A stretch of DNA of 44,524 bases. Source: Deltaproteobacteria bacterium (GTDB lineage Bacteria; Myxococcota_A; Polyangia; Polyangiales; Polyangiaceae). The position numbers were made by a program, and so were the translations under genes. The stretch lies in contig VGRJ01000027.1 in assembly GCA_016875405.1 (NCBI GenBank), positions 1 to 44,524 of the forward strand, written 5' to 3'. The notes under the pieces are model-generated. The model saw only the letters and a program-made list of their open reading frames with translations, searched no databases and was not told the origin of the DNA. Positions 8,878 through 17,352 of this stretch are shown here, piece after piece (position 1 is the first letter of the stretch; the number at the start of each line of letters is the position of its first letter).

Positions 8878-10908
8878 ATGAAAATGCGCACGCTTTGGTT
8901 GTCGGTCGGGGTCGCACTCATCACCGCGCTCACCATGGGACAGGGCTGCGCTGCCGGGAGGGGCAACGAACTCACCGGCTCGGGGAGCACGGGCTCCGCA
9001 AGTGGCCCCAGCGGCAGCGGAGGCGATTGTCTGCTGTGCGGGACGGGAGGCGGCGGCGGAGACGACCAGCAAGGCGTCATCGTGATCTCACCCGCCACCG
9101 CCGCGCTGGCGGTGGGCAACGGCAACGTCCCCACCCAGCAGTTTTCCGCGACGATAAACGGCACCGATGTGACGTCGGCGGTCACCTGGGTCGTCGAGAA
9201 GCCCGACACCGGGTCGATCTCGAAGGGCGGGCTCCTCACGCCGACCGGGAAGGTCGGCGGTGTCACCAAGATCTTGGCGCTCTACAACCAGACCAAGGGC
9301 GAGGCGCTCGCCACGATCTCCGTCTCGCTCGTCGCGAACACCGCGAACCTGAGCTCAAGCGACCAGCAGCTGCTCGACGCGGCGCAGCCGACGAACGACC
9401 CGGGCTTTCGAGTCACCTACCCGCTCGACGGCGTCGTGGTCCCGCTCCGAATGCTCTCACCCGAGATCATGTGGAACAGCGCGAAGAGCGCGACGGCCTA
9501 CCGCCTGCGGCTCACGTCGAAGTACATCGATTACATCGAGTACTTCACGTCGCAGAACCCAGGCATCAAGGCGCTCTCTCAGCAGCAGTGGGAAGACATT
9601 CAGTTCTCCGGCACCGGCCCGGTCAGCGACCCACTCAAGGTCGAGCTCGCGCGGCTCTCGGGTGGCGTCGCCGAGGCCACCACACCCATCTCGATCGGGA
9701 TCGCTCAAGGCATCGTCTACGGCAGCGTCTACTATTGGCAGCTGCCTTACCAGGGCGGAAGCAACGGGAAGATCCTCCGCATCAAGCCGAGCTCCGAGAT
9801 CGCCGACGAGTTCTTCCCGAGCTCGGATTGCTGGGGCTGCCACAGCGTGAGCCGAGACGGCACCAAGATGATGGCGACGTTCGAGCTGGGGGGCTTCAAC
9901 GGCTTCCCACAGCAGCTCATCGACCTCTCCAAGATGCCAGCCCAGCTCGGCACCATCCAGGCCGGGACCGGCATCACCGGCGTGTTCTCGACCTTCAACA
10001 ACGACGGCACGAAGGTCGCCTATTCGAACAACTTTGGGGGCGGCATGGGCGCGAACGTCTCCGCCGTGCACATCGTCGACGCGGTGACCGGCCAGCAAGT
10101 CCTGCAGAACGCGCTGCCGCCTGGCTGCGGCGAGCCGAGCTGGTCTCCCGACGGGACGATGCTCGCGGGGATCTGCGGCATGGACGGCGGAGGATGGACC
10201 TTCGACTCGTTTAGCGGTGACTTGACGATCGCCCACCTAAACGCGCAGCAGAACCAGGTCACCTCGATGACCACGGTCGTCCCTCAGGGCAATCTGACGG
10301 GGCGGCCTGCCTACCCGACCTTCACCCCCGACTCGAAGCATATCGTGTACGGGCGCCCCGACGCCGGCTCGCGCTCGAGCGGCAACGGGACGCTCTGGAT
10401 GACGACTGTGGGTGGCCAGAACGTCGTGAAGCTCGTGAAGGCGAGCAACGACGACCGCAGCTTCAACCCGGTCTTCGCACCGAAGTCGGCGGGCGGCTAC
10501 ACCTGGCTCGTCTTCATCTCGAAGCGCGACTACGGGCACAAGCTCGTCAACTCGGGCCGTCAGCAGCTCTGGATGGTCGCGATCGACGACCCGCCTGTTC
10601 CGGGCAAGGATCCCTCGCACCCTCCCTTCTACCTGCGCGGCCAGGTCCCGAGCGAGCTCAGCGAGAACGCCTACTACGCGCTCGACCCCTGCAGGAAGGA
10701 CGGCGAGTCCTGCGAGCACGGGATCGAGTGCTGCAACAAGAGCTGCCTCTACGACGAGGGGCAGATGAAATACATCTGCAAACCCGCCGAGGGCGGCGAG
10801 TGCATCCCGACCGGCAGCGGCCCCTGCGCCTCCGATACCGACTGCTGCGACTTCAAGGACGACGTCGTTTGCCTGAACGGCTTCTGCGAGCCGAAGGCAC
10901 CGAAGTGA
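8878..10908 (+). CDS. exported beta-propeller lipoprotein with CXXCH motif and Cys-knot tail
   Basis: The ATG at 8878 follows GGAG with good spacing. The 676-residue product has an export signal ending MGQGC (a weak lipobox, Cys24), a Gly/Ser-rich linker, and a Big-type immunoglobulin-like domain (about 65-135). Residues 318-322 are CWGCH, a c-type haem attachment motif, followed by HSVSRDGTKMMATF. After that come TolB/PD40-type propeller blades (for example STFNNDGTKVAYSNN, EPSWSPDGTMLAGICG, PTFTPDSKHIVYGRP). The last about 70 residues carry 12 cysteines in pairs (CCNKSC, CCDFKDD), like small disulfide-rich toxin-fold domains seen in myxobacterial secreted proteins. If haem is bound it could be an electron-transfer or sensor protein. 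The motif may also be structural. Confidence 0.8.
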   Translation: MKMRTLWLSVGVALITALTMGQGCAAGRGNELTGSGSTGSASGPSGSGGDCLLCGTGGGGGDDQQGVIVISPATAALAVGNGNVPTQQFSATINGTDVTSAVTWVVEKPDTGSISKGGLLTPTGKVGGVTKILALYNQTKGEALATISVSLVANTANLSSSDQQLLDAAQPTNDPGFRVTYPLDGVVVPLRMLSPEIMWNSAKSATAYRLRLTSKYIDYIEYFTSQNPGIKALSQQQWEDIQFSGTGPVSDPLKVELARLSGGVAEATTPISIGIAQGIVYGSVYYWQLPYQGGSNGKILRIKPSSEIADEFFPSSDCWGCHSVSRDGTKMMATFELGGFNGFPQQLIDLSKMPAQLGTIQAGTGITGVFSTFNNDGTKVAYSNNFGGGMGANVSAVHIVDAVTGQQVLQNALPPGCGEPSWSPDGTMLAGICGMDGGGWTFDSFSGDLTIAHLNAQQNQVTSMTTVVPQGNLTGRPAYPTFTPDSKHIVYGRPDAGSRSSGNGTLWMTTVGGQNVVKLVKASNDDRSFNPVFAPKSAGGYTWLVFISKRDYGHKLVNSGRQQLWMVAIDDPPVPGKDPSHPPFYLRGQVPSELSENAYYALDPCRKDGESCEHGIECCNKSCLYDEGQMKYICKPAEGGECIPTGSGPCASDTDCCDFKDDVVCLNGFCEPKAPK

Positions 10909-11188
10909 CTCGAGCGCTCTTGCAGCGCGCTGAATCACTCGGAGGCAGTCCGTCTCGCGCTGAGGCGAAACTGCGTTCGACGAGCGGTCTCTGCCGCCTC
11001 GACGACACGCGTGCGTAACGAATTCGTTCGCCCGCTCTCTGCATCGATGGGGAGCGGCATCGGGCCCGCGGAGAGTCGCACGGTCGAACGGGGGGACGTC
11101 CGTGCGCGCGCTCTGCGGGCCCGTGCCTCCTTTTTGGAGCACCGCGTCGTCCACGCGTGACGGGCTCCCGTCTGCCGCCTCTTCGTCA
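10909..11188. other. 280-bp intergenic region without a supported gene
   Basis: This stretch between the propeller lipoprotein and the Lon/CBS remnant has no open frame with protein-like composition. A small imperfect hairpin (CTCC-TTTTT-GGAG flanked by GTG/CAC, 11123-11142) is visible, but no U-tract follows it, so I do not call a terminator. Confidence 0.5.
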
Positions 11189-12007
11189 GTCGGCGAAGAG
11201 CTTGGACGCGACGCTGAAGACGTCAACGTAGCTGATGATCCCGATCACCTCGCGCGTATGCAGATCGACCACCGGCAGCGCGCTTACCTTTTCGTCGAGC
11301 ATCCGCTCGATCACCTCGCGCACGTCGATCAAGCGCTCGACGCCCTGTACGTCGGCGCTCATCACTCGCGACCTGCGGAGCGCTTGAAGGATGCGCCCGG
11401 GCATGGCGCCGACGTAGGTGCGGCGGTGACCGCGAAGCTCGGCCTCCTCGTGAACGCCGCCGAGGCTCATTCGCTCGAAGCCCCTACCAAGCGCGCGCGA
11501 TCGACTGTCCGAGCGAGGTCTTGCCGACACCGGGCGGGCCGACAAGGCACCTGATCGGAGCCTTTGCTTCGGGGTTCAGGGAGGTGAGTACGAGCTCCTC
11601 GACAACCCGCTGCTTCACGTCCGCGAGCCTGTCGTGATCTTCGTCAAGGATGGCGCGCGCCCTCGCGAGATCCACCCGCGTGTCGCTCTCGCGCTCGCCT
11701 GGGACGACCGAGCCCAGCGCGACTCGCTCGATGCCGTGGCTCAGCACGGTGGTCGAGTCGGCACCCGCTGAAGGCTGCGGATGTGCTTACGCACGCCCAC
11801 CGCGTGGAGGTCTGCGAGCGTACGCGGCTCGTTGTCGGCCACGCGCTGACCGCAGACGACGAGGTCCTTGTCCTCACGCGCGAGGGCAGTCTCAACCGCC
11901 GCGAGCGAGCTCTCGCGCTCGACCACGAAGGGCGCGCCGACACCCGGGAAGAGCACGCCGTTGCGTAGGGGGAGCACCGGCAGATTGTCCGCAGCACCTC
12001 GAGCCAT
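11189..12007 (-). pseudogene. lon: decayed Lon protease gene fused to a CBS-domain tail
   Basis: Three out-of-register pieces match Lon in the correct order. First, 12007 to about 11765 encodes the N-terminal substrate domain (LPVLPLRNGVLFPGVGAPFVV). Second, about 11747-11490 encodes the region before and including the ATPase Walker A (RAILDEDH, then [17 protein letters not shown]). Third, about 11498-11365 continues after a frameshift ([26 protein letters not shown]). Missing are the middle of the N-domain, the rest of the AAA+ module and the whole Ser-Lys protease domain. The remnant then runs straight into a CBS-like segment ([20 protein letters not shown], 11364-11189), which Lon does not have. 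The 7-nt GCGCGCG between ATC and CTT at the second junction implies a two-base loss in a GC repeat. A functional product is unlikely, although the Lon-CBS end (119 codons to 11545) stays open. Confidence 0.85.
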
Positions 12008-12064
12008 GGTCGATGCTCGAGCGAACGCAAGATCGGGGGCAGCCCAATCGCAGAGAGAGCCCGA

Positions 12065-12565
12065 TCACGACGCCTTACAAGACGACTCGCACGGCAACGT
12101 GGCCGTCGCGAGGAGCGGCACGTCGCACATCGCGAAGTACGGCGAGGCCGCCGCGCTCTCGGGAGCGCAAGCCGTCGCGGCTCCTTTGCCGTAGACCTTG
12201 CGACAGACGAACTGCCACATGTCGCGCCGCTCCGCGTAGCTCCCCTTCTCACAGCCGGCGCTCTTTCGGGGCGCGCAGGTCCTCGCCTCGGTGCCCGCGG
12301 TGCAGCCGCTGGGACACGCGAGCTTCATGCCGTCGAGGTAACGATACGAGGCGGCGCAGCCGTCGGTCGTCGCGCGCTCCATCGCCTGGCGCTCGGCTTC
12401 TTCGGGCGACGACGCGACGCCGTAGCCGTTGGCCTTCCAGTCCCAGGTCCCGGTCTTGGGCGCGCACGCGCGGCATGGCTTCTCTTCGGCACCGCTCGAG
12501 GCGGGCAGCGACGCGACGCTAAGAAGCACCGCAGCCAAGACGACTCCAACACGCAACCCGGCCAT
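12065..12565 (-). CDS. secreted cysteine-rich protein of unknown function
   Basis: The 166-residue product has a signal peptide (GLRVGVVLAAVLLSVASLPA, cleavage near SSGAEE) and twelve cysteines in the mature part, often close together (PCRACA, ACPSGCTAG, PCESSC). This suggests a small disulfide-bonded periplasmic or extracellular protein. I do not recognise the family. The central PEEAERQAMERATTDGC resembles segments of other short myxobacterial exported proteins, but this is an impression only. The ATG at 12565 is the first codon giving a proper signal peptide. It lies between the Lon remnant and a small membrane protein, all on the minus strand. Confidence 0.65.
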   Translation of the reverse strand: MAGLRVGVVLAAVLLSVASLPASSGAEEKPCRACAPKTGTWDWKANGYGVASSPEEAERQAMERATTDGCAASYRYLDGMKLACPSGCTAGTEARTCAPRKSAGCEKGSYAERRDMWQFVCRKVYGKGAATACAPESAAASPYFAMCDVPLLATATLPCESSCKAS

Positions 12566-12630
12566 GTCGGGGATCCTGCCTCAGCCACGCGCGAATCGAC
12601 CAGCATTCGGCGCCATGGATCCGCCGCCGC

Positions 12631-13134
12631 TCAGGTCGCGGCGTCGCCGAACATCGGGAGCCCGGTGATCTCGGCGAGCTCGGCGGCCGCACGTCGAGCC
12701 TCATCGGGCGCGTCGAATTCACGCACGGGCACCGCATCGCCCGAGGCCATGACAAGCGACACCACGGTGCTCGCGGCCTCACCGACCTGCTCGAATACCT
12801 CGGTCCGCACCGCATGAAAGTCCTCGAGCTTCGCCTCCTCGACCCGAGGCCCCGCGAGCTGCCAAGGCCGAAAGGTCAGCATGCGGAAGGCGCGCGCACC
12901 AGGCACGAACCAGAGCTCTCGCCGACACCGAACGAGCACGAGCGCGCCGAGAAAGAATGGAAACGAGGCGAAGAAGTAGCCGCGGGCAGCCGCCCAAATC
13001 GCGGCCGCCGACACGGCGCCGACCACCGACGACAGGACGCCGAGGAGGACGGTCCCACCGCCAAAGCCGAAGGCCAGCACCGCCGCGATGGTGCGCCCAG
13101 TGCGCCGAAACACGAGGTAAGGTTCGTGGCTCAC
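12631..13134 (-). CDS. small two-helix membrane protein
   Basis: From a GTG at 13134 this encodes 167 residues: a short basic N-terminus, two hydrophobic segments (IAAVLAFGFGGGTVLLGVLSSVVGAVSAAA and YFFASFPFFLGALVLV), then a soluble beta-rich C-terminal half. The open frame extends upstream to 13377, but that would run under the start of the mlaE-like gene and read through non-protein-like sequence, so I prefer the GTG. The topology resembles small PH-like membrane proteins. I do not recognise a specific family. It is divergent from the first permease gene, with a 115-bp gap. Confidence 0.6.
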   Translation of the reverse strand: MSHEPYLVFRRTGRTIAAVLAFGFGGGTVLLGVLSSVVGAVSAAAIWAAARGYFFASFPFFLGALVLVRCRRELWFVPGARAFRMLTFRPWQLAGPRVEEAKLEDFHAVRTEVFEQVGEAASTVVSLVMASGDAVPVREFDAPDEARRAAAELAEITGLPMFGDAAT

Positions 13135-13249
13135 GGTCGGGTTGTAGCATGGCGCGCATGGCCTCGAAACCAGACCGCCCGAGCGGTGCCCTCCGCGACG
13201 AATGTCCTTCGGCCGTTGACGACGAGGAATTAGCATCCGGGAGACGAGC

Positions 13250-14062
13250 ATGGCTGCGGCTCCCGTGACGACCACCCCTCCCGACGAGCCCGCTCGCGGC
13301 CTCGTGCAGGGCGCGGGCTCCGCCGCGCTCGCCGTGAGCCAAGCCATCGGCGCGATGGGTCTGCTCGCGAGCCGCATTTTCTCGCGGATCGCGAAGCTCG
13401 AGCTCGACCGCGACGAGCTCGTCCGAAACCTCTACCGGATGGGCTTCCAGTCGATGCCGATCGTGATCGTGACGGCCCTCTTCACCGGCGGGATCATGGT
13501 GGTTCAGGCGGCGCCGCTCGTGAATCGCATCGGCGCGCACGGCCTCCTCGGCTGGGCGGCGGGCTTCGGCACGCTCCGCGAAATCGCGCCCCTACTCACG
13601 GCGCTCATGATCAACGGCCGCGTCGGAGCGAACAACACGGCCGAGCTCGGGACGATGGTGGTGACCGAGCAGATCGACGCGATGCGCGTGCTCGCGATCG
13701 ATCCGGTGTCGTTCCTCGTCGCGCCGCGCTTCATCGCGATCACCGCGACGCTCTTCATTTCGACGGTGTTCGCGGACGTCCTCGCGTTGCTCGGCGCGTC
13801 GATGATGGGTGACGCACTCCTCGGCGTCGCCCCGGTGACCTTTTACAACGGGCTCACGAGCGGGCTCCTCGGCGTCGGGGACATCGCGAGTGGGCTCGTC
13901 AAATCCGTCCTCTTTGGGGTGCTCATCGGCCTGTCGAGCTGCCAGTTCGGACTCGGCGTGACCGGCGGTGCGCCCGGCGTCGGACGCGCCGTGAACGCCA
14001 CCGTTGTCGCGTCGGCCGCGGGCGTCTTTGTGATCGACTACTTCGTATCTTTCACGCTGTGA
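13250..14062 (+). CDS. mlaE: MlaE/YrbE-family lipid ABC transporter permease 1
   Basis: The 270-residue product carries the MlaE permease signature throughout: FTGGIMVVQAAPLVNRIGA, then GREIAPLLTALM-type and NGRVGANNTAELGTMVVTEQIDA, and FLVAPRFIA. Five to six hydrophobic helices are visible. MlaE forms the membrane core that passes phospholipid between an MCE-domain protein (MlaD) and the ATPase MlaF. The ATG at 13250 is preceded by GGGAGA at good spacing. The last codons overlap the next permease gene by four bases (GTGA), so the two should be co-translated. MlaD and MlaF homologues lie 3-5 kb downstream rather than in this operon. Confidence 0.93.
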   Translation: MAAAPVTTTPPDEPARGLVQGAGSAALAVSQAIGAMGLLASRIFSRIAKLELDRDELVRNLYRMGFQSMPIVIVTALFTGGIMVVQAAPLVNRIGAHGLLGWAAGFGTLREIAPLLTALMINGRVGANNTAELGTMVVTEQIDAMRVLAIDPVSFLVAPRFIAITATLFISTVFADVLALLGASMMGDALLGVAPVTFYNGLTSGLLGVGDIASGLVKSVLFGVLIGLSSCQFGLGVTGGAPGVGRAVNATVVASAAGVFVIDYFVSFTL

Positions 14063-14904
14063 GCAAGCCGCGCATGACACCCTCGCTGCCGACGAGCTCC
14101 GCCGAATCGCTCATGCCCGCGCGGGAGCGTGGCTTTGTCGAGGACCTCGGGGCGGTCGGGCTCGAGCTCCTCCGCACCGGCCGTGAGCTCTACTCGCTGT
14201 TCCTTCGCACCATCTACTACTCGCTGCGCGGACGCCGTGAGCCTGGCGCGCTCGGGCAAGCGATGTTCGAGATCGGCAACCGCTCGCTGTTCTTCCTCAC
14301 CGTGGTGATGGGGTTCATCGGGATGATCATGGTCTATCAGGGCGGCGCACAGACGAAGCGCGTGCTCCCCGATCTGACGCTGCTCGGCGCGACCTACCTC
14401 GAGCTCCTGATCCGAGATCTCGCGGCGTCGATCGGAGCGCTCATGCTGGCGACTCGGGTCGGGGCCGGGATCGCGGCCGAGATCGGATCGATGGTGGTGA
14501 CCGAGCAGGTCGATGCGCTCCGCATGTGCGCGGCCGATCCCGTCGACTACCTCGTGAAGCCGCGCTTCATCGCGTGCATCGTCATGATGACGGTGCTCGG
14601 GATCTGGAGCGCGACCGTCGCGTACCTCACCGGCATGCTGACCGCGTACGTCTGGTTCGACGTGAGCCCGCTCACCTTCTCGAACCTCGCGCTCGTCGAC
14701 GTGGTCGATCTCGGGACTGGGCTCGCTAAGTGCATCGCCTATGGGGCCGCGATCCCGGTCGTCTCGGGGCACGCCGGGCTCGCGACCTTCGGCGGCTCCG
14801 AGGGGGTCGGCTCGGCGACGACGCGCGCCGTGGTCAACAGCTCGCTCGCCGTGATCATGCTGAATTTGCTGATCTCGGCGACGAGCTTCGTGCTGTTCGG
14901 TTGA
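14059..14904 (+). CDS. mlaE: MlaE/YrbE-family lipid ABC transporter permease 2
   Basis: The 281-residue product starts at the GTG of the GTGA overlap with permease 1. It keeps the family core: MGFIGMIMVYQGG, then ATRVGAGIAAEIGSMVVTEQVDALRM and YLVKPRFIA. It has a longer N-terminal segment (about 60 residues) before the first helix. It is clearly a diverged paralogue of its upstream partner, not a recent duplication. A cotranslated pair suggests a heterodimeric permease, as in mycobacterial YrbE A/B of mce operons, instead of the MlaE homodimer of enterobacteria. That heterodimer is inference. Confidence 0.92.
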   Translation: MSKPRMTPSLPTSSAESLMPARERGFVEDLGAVGLELLRTGRELYSLFLRTIYYSLRGRREPGALGQAMFEIGNRSLFFLTVVMGFIGMIMVYQGGAQTKRVLPDLTLLGATYLELLIRDLAASIGALMLATRVGAGIAAEIGSMVVTEQVDALRMCAADPVDYLVKPRFIACIVMMTVLGIWSATVAYLTGMLTAYVWFDVSPLTFSNLALVDVVDLGTGLAKCIAYGAAIPVVSGHAGLATFGGSEGVGSATTRAVVNSSLAVIMLNLLISATSFVLFG

Positions 14905-14975
14905 CGGTCACGCGAGGCCGCACCCGACCATCCAACCGACCGTCTTCGGGAGCCCTCGCGCGAGGGAGCTCGAGG

Positions 14976-15689
14976 TCAAGCGCGCTGCCGACGGATCTCG
15001 TAGAGCGCGACCGCCGCCGCGACCGAGGCGTTCAGCGAGTCGAGCCGCCCGCTCATCGGAAGGCGCGCGCGGGCCGAGCAGCTTCGACGTACGGCACGAC
15101 CGACCCCCTTGTCCTCGGCGCCGATCACCACCGCGGAAGGGCCGCGCAGGTCGACCTCCGCGAGCGAGGCCTCGGCGTCCGCCTCGAGCGATACGACCGC
15201 GACGCCGCGCGCGACCAACTCCTCGACCGCGCCGCGCAGCGAGGGGACGCGACACAGGCGCGCGTGCTCGACGGCCCCGGCCGAAGCGCGGAACGTCGTC
15301 GGCGTGAGGGGCGCCGCTTGGTTCTCACCGAACACCACACCACCGGAGCCGAGCGCGACCGCGCCTCGGATCACCGCCCCAAAGTTGTGAGGGTCGGTCA
15401 CTCCGTCGAGGAGGACGAGCGCCGCGTCGGGAGCGAGGAGCTGTGCGAGAGGCGTGAGCCCGATGGCGGGCGCGAGCGCGACGACGCCCTGGTGGTGCAC
15501 TCCGCGCGCCAGGTCATCGAGCTCACGGCGCGCCACGATCGTGACCTCCACCCCGAGGTCGCGAGCAAACCGGGCGAGCGCCGCGAGGCGTGGGTTCTCG
15601 GAGCGCTCGAAGAGCGCGCGCTCGACCCCGACCCCGTGGACTCGGAGCGCCTCTCGTACCGGCTGGAGACCGAGCACGATGCGGCTCAT
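14976..15689 (-). CDS. rlmB: 23S rRNA (guanosine-2'-O-)-methyltransferase, TrmH/RlmB family
   Basis: The 237-residue product is a SPOUT methyltransferase. An N-terminal substrate-binding domain (IVLGLQPVREALR, residues 3-15, then HHQGVVA) is followed by the knotted catalytic domain. Its three motifs are visible: DPHNFGAVIRGA (motif 1), SAVVIGAEDKGVGRAVRRSC (motif 2) and SGRLDSLNASVAAAVALYE (motif 3). E. coli RlmB methylates G2251 of 23S rRNA using S-adenosylmethionine. The length is near the family norm. The gene overlaps the end of pyrF by four bases (ATGA), so it is translationally coupled. Other TrmH members modify tRNA; RlmB is the best fit because of the N-terminal domain. Confidence 0.92.
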   Translation of the reverse strand: MSRIVLGLQPVREALRVHGVGVERALFERSENPRLAALARFARDLGVEVTIVARRELDDLARGVHHQGVVALAPAIGLTPLAQLLAPDAALVLLDGVTDPHNFGAVIRGAVALGSGGVVFGENQAAPLTPTTFRASAGAVEHARLCRVPSLRGAVEELVARGVAVVSLEADAEASLAEVDLRGPSAVVIGAEDKGVGRAVRRSCSARARLPMSGRLDSLNASVAAAVALYEIRRQRA

Positions 15690-16435
15690 CGACGTCCTCC
15701 TTCAAGCGCGTCCTCGATCGACGCGACGATGGCGCGAGCCGCCGCGGCGCGATCGAGCGCGTCGCGGATCGGACGCCCCACGACCAACCGATCGGCGCCG
15801 GCCCGAATCGCGCTCTCGGGCGTGCTCACGCGCTTCTGGTCGCCAACCGTCGCTCCGGCGGGGCGGATCCCGGGCGTGAGGAGCGTCGCCTCCGGGCCGA
15901 GCTTCGACCGCAGCAGCGCGACCTCGGCGGCTGAGCACACGAACGCCCGAACCCCTTCCCCCCAGGCGAGCTCGGCGAGCGCGACCGCGTGCTCGGCGGG
16001 CACGCGGTCGACCCCGAGCGAGGCGAGGTCATCGCCGTCGAGCGAGGTGAGCACCGTGACCGCGACGAGCTCGAGCAACGCCCCAGACGAGCGCGCCGCT
16101 TGCGCACGTCGCTCGGCCTCGCGCAACATCGCGCGCCCACCGCTCGCGTGCACTGTGAGGTACCGAGCACCGAGCCCAGCGACCCGCTCGACCGCGCGCG
16201 CGACCGTCTCGGGGATGTCGTGGAGCTTCAGGTCGAGGAACAGCTCGAGCCCGTTCGAGCGCGCGAGCGACGCAACTTCCGGGCCGTGCGCGCAGTAGAG
16301 CTCGAGCCCGACCTTCAGCATGCCCACCGCGCCCGCCAGCGACGAGGCGAGGCCCCGAGCCTCTTCGAGGTCTGCGACGTCGAGCGCGAAGATCAGCCGC
16401 TCACGCGCGCCGAGCGGCGAGAGCGACCGGTCCAC
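15686..16435 (-). CDS. pyrF: orotidine 5'-phosphate decarboxylase
   Basis: The 249-residue enzyme decarboxylates OMP to UMP, the last step of pyrimidine synthesis. Visible motifs include IFALDVADLEEA, the catalytic Asp-Lys-Asp segment LDLKLHDIPETV, the VHASGG loop and the phosphate-binding TPGIRP and GADRLVVGRPI. The start is a GTG at 16435, three bases after the stop of the coiled-coil gene, so the two are in one operon with rlmB downstream. No other pyr genes are present. The identification is secure. Confidence 0.96.
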   Translation of the reverse strand: MDRSLSPLGARERLIFALDVADLEEARGLASSLAGAVGMLKVGLELYCAHGPEVASLARSNGLELFLDLKLHDIPETVARAVERVAGLGARYLTVHASGGRAMLREAERRAQAARSSGALLELVAVTVLTSLDGDDLASLGVDRVPAEHAVALAELAWGEGVRAFVCSAAEVALLRSKLGPEATLLTPGIRPAGATVGDQKRVSTPESAIRAGADRLVVGRPIRDALDRAAAARAIVASIEDALEGGRR

Positions 16436-16438
16436 GGG

Positions 16439-17209
16439 TCAGATGTCCGAGCAGAGTGGATCGCCCTTCTTGCACTTCTTGCCGCCGCCACCTGCCGAAG
16501 GTGGCGGCGGAGCCGCCGCGCCGCCAGCCGGTCGAGCGCCTGCCCCCGCGCCCTTGTCGGCGCTGAGCTCGGCGAGCTTCGCCTTGAGGCGCGCGTTCTC
16601 TTCCGGCGAGGTGGCCTTGGCGATCTGCTCCTCGAGGGCCTTCTTGTCCTCCTCGAACTGAGCGAGCTTCTTCTTCGTGGCCTCGGCCTCTTCCTCGAGC
16701 CTACGCTGGCGGTCGAGCGCTTCAATCCGCTCACGGTCGGCCTGCTGTTGCTTCGGCGCGACGACGCCGAAGTAGACGCCGACGGCCGCGCCGATCAGCA
16801 GCACGCCGCCTACCGACACGCCGATGAGCTGGTTGCGCAGCTTTCGCTTGCCCTCGTCCTGCTGGAGCGCGGTGAGCTGGCGCTCATGCTCCTGCTGGCG
16901 AGCGATCTCCTCCATGCGCGCCCGCTGCTCGGCCTCGGCACGCGCCTTCTCAATCTCGCCATGGCGGATCGCCTCGAGGCGCGCCGCCTCTTCACGGGCT
17001 CGCTGCTCTTCCTGACGACGACGCTCTTCCTCGGCCCGCAGCCGCGCTTCCTCGGACTCACGCGCTCGCTGCTCGGCCTCGAGGCGGGCCCGCTCGGCCT
17101 CCTGCTGGACGCGAACGCGGTCCTCCTCTTCGGACTTGATGCGGTCCTCCTCAAGGTTCATCAACTCCTTGAGAGAGAACATCACCGAGCTTTCTTCTTT
17201 TTCGGCCAT
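16439..17209 (-). CDS. coiled-coil protein with one membrane helix
   Basis: The 256-residue product has a short N-terminus (VMFSLKELMNLEEDRIKSEEED) and a long Glu/Arg/Ala coiled coil (about 20-120). One transmembrane helix follows at about 128-151 (LIGVSVGGVLLIGAAVGVYFGVV), then a second coiled coil (about 155-210). The Pro/Gly-rich tail ends KKCKKGDPLCSDI. I see no enzymatic motif. FSLKELM resembles the opening of other myxobacterial coiled-coil membrane proteins, but that is an impression. The ATG at 17209 is chosen with AGGAG about 12 nt upstream over the TTG two codons before. It heads the operon with pyrF and rlmB. Confidence 0.75.
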   Translation of the reverse strand: MAEKEESSVMFSLKELMNLEEDRIKSEEEDRVRVQQEAERARLEAEQRARESEEARLRAEEERRRQEEQRAREEAARLEAIRHGEIEKARAEAEQRARMEEIARQQEHERQLTALQQDEGKRKLRNQLIGVSVGGVLLIGAAVGVYFGVVAPKQQQADRERIEALDRQRRLEEEAEATKKKLAQFEEDKKALEEQIAKATSPEENARLKAKLAELSADKGAGAGARPAGGAAAPPPPSAGGGGKKCKKGDPLCSDI

Positions 17210-17274
17210 CGTCAAAAGAGCTCCTGTCTCAGCGTCGTGCGGCCCGAGCGGCGGTCGCTGACGGGTCGAGTAGT

Positions 17275-17341
17275 CTAGTACGAAAACGTCCGTCGACGTA
17301 AACCTCTCCGGACGCTTTCTGATCGGCCGACGCTGTACTAG
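17275..17341. repeat. 7-bp inverted repeat in divergent promoter region
   Basis: CTAGTAC (17275-17281) and GTACTAG (17335-17341) form a spaced inverted repeat in the 143-bp gap between the divergent coiled-coil and biotin-carrier genes. The right arm ends 12 nt before the biotin-carrier ATG. Two regulator half-sites are possible, but seven bases is short and chance is not excluded. Confidence 0.25.
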
Positions 17342-17352
17342 CGTTCTCGGTC

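Noticed and set aside
11123-11142. Hairpin GTGC-CTCC-TTTTT-GGAG-CAC as a terminator
   Set aside because: The stem is short with a bulge, and the T run is in the loop rather than after the stem.
11186-11545. The 119-codon frame as an ordinary CBS-domain gene
   Set aside because: Its first half is unmistakably Lon AAA+ sequence that continues from an upstream Lon segment in another frame, so it is part of the decayed chimera.
14730-16298. Plus-strand open frame opposite rlmB and pyrF
   Set aside because: Antisense to two secure housekeeping genes; low-complexity composition with no family match.
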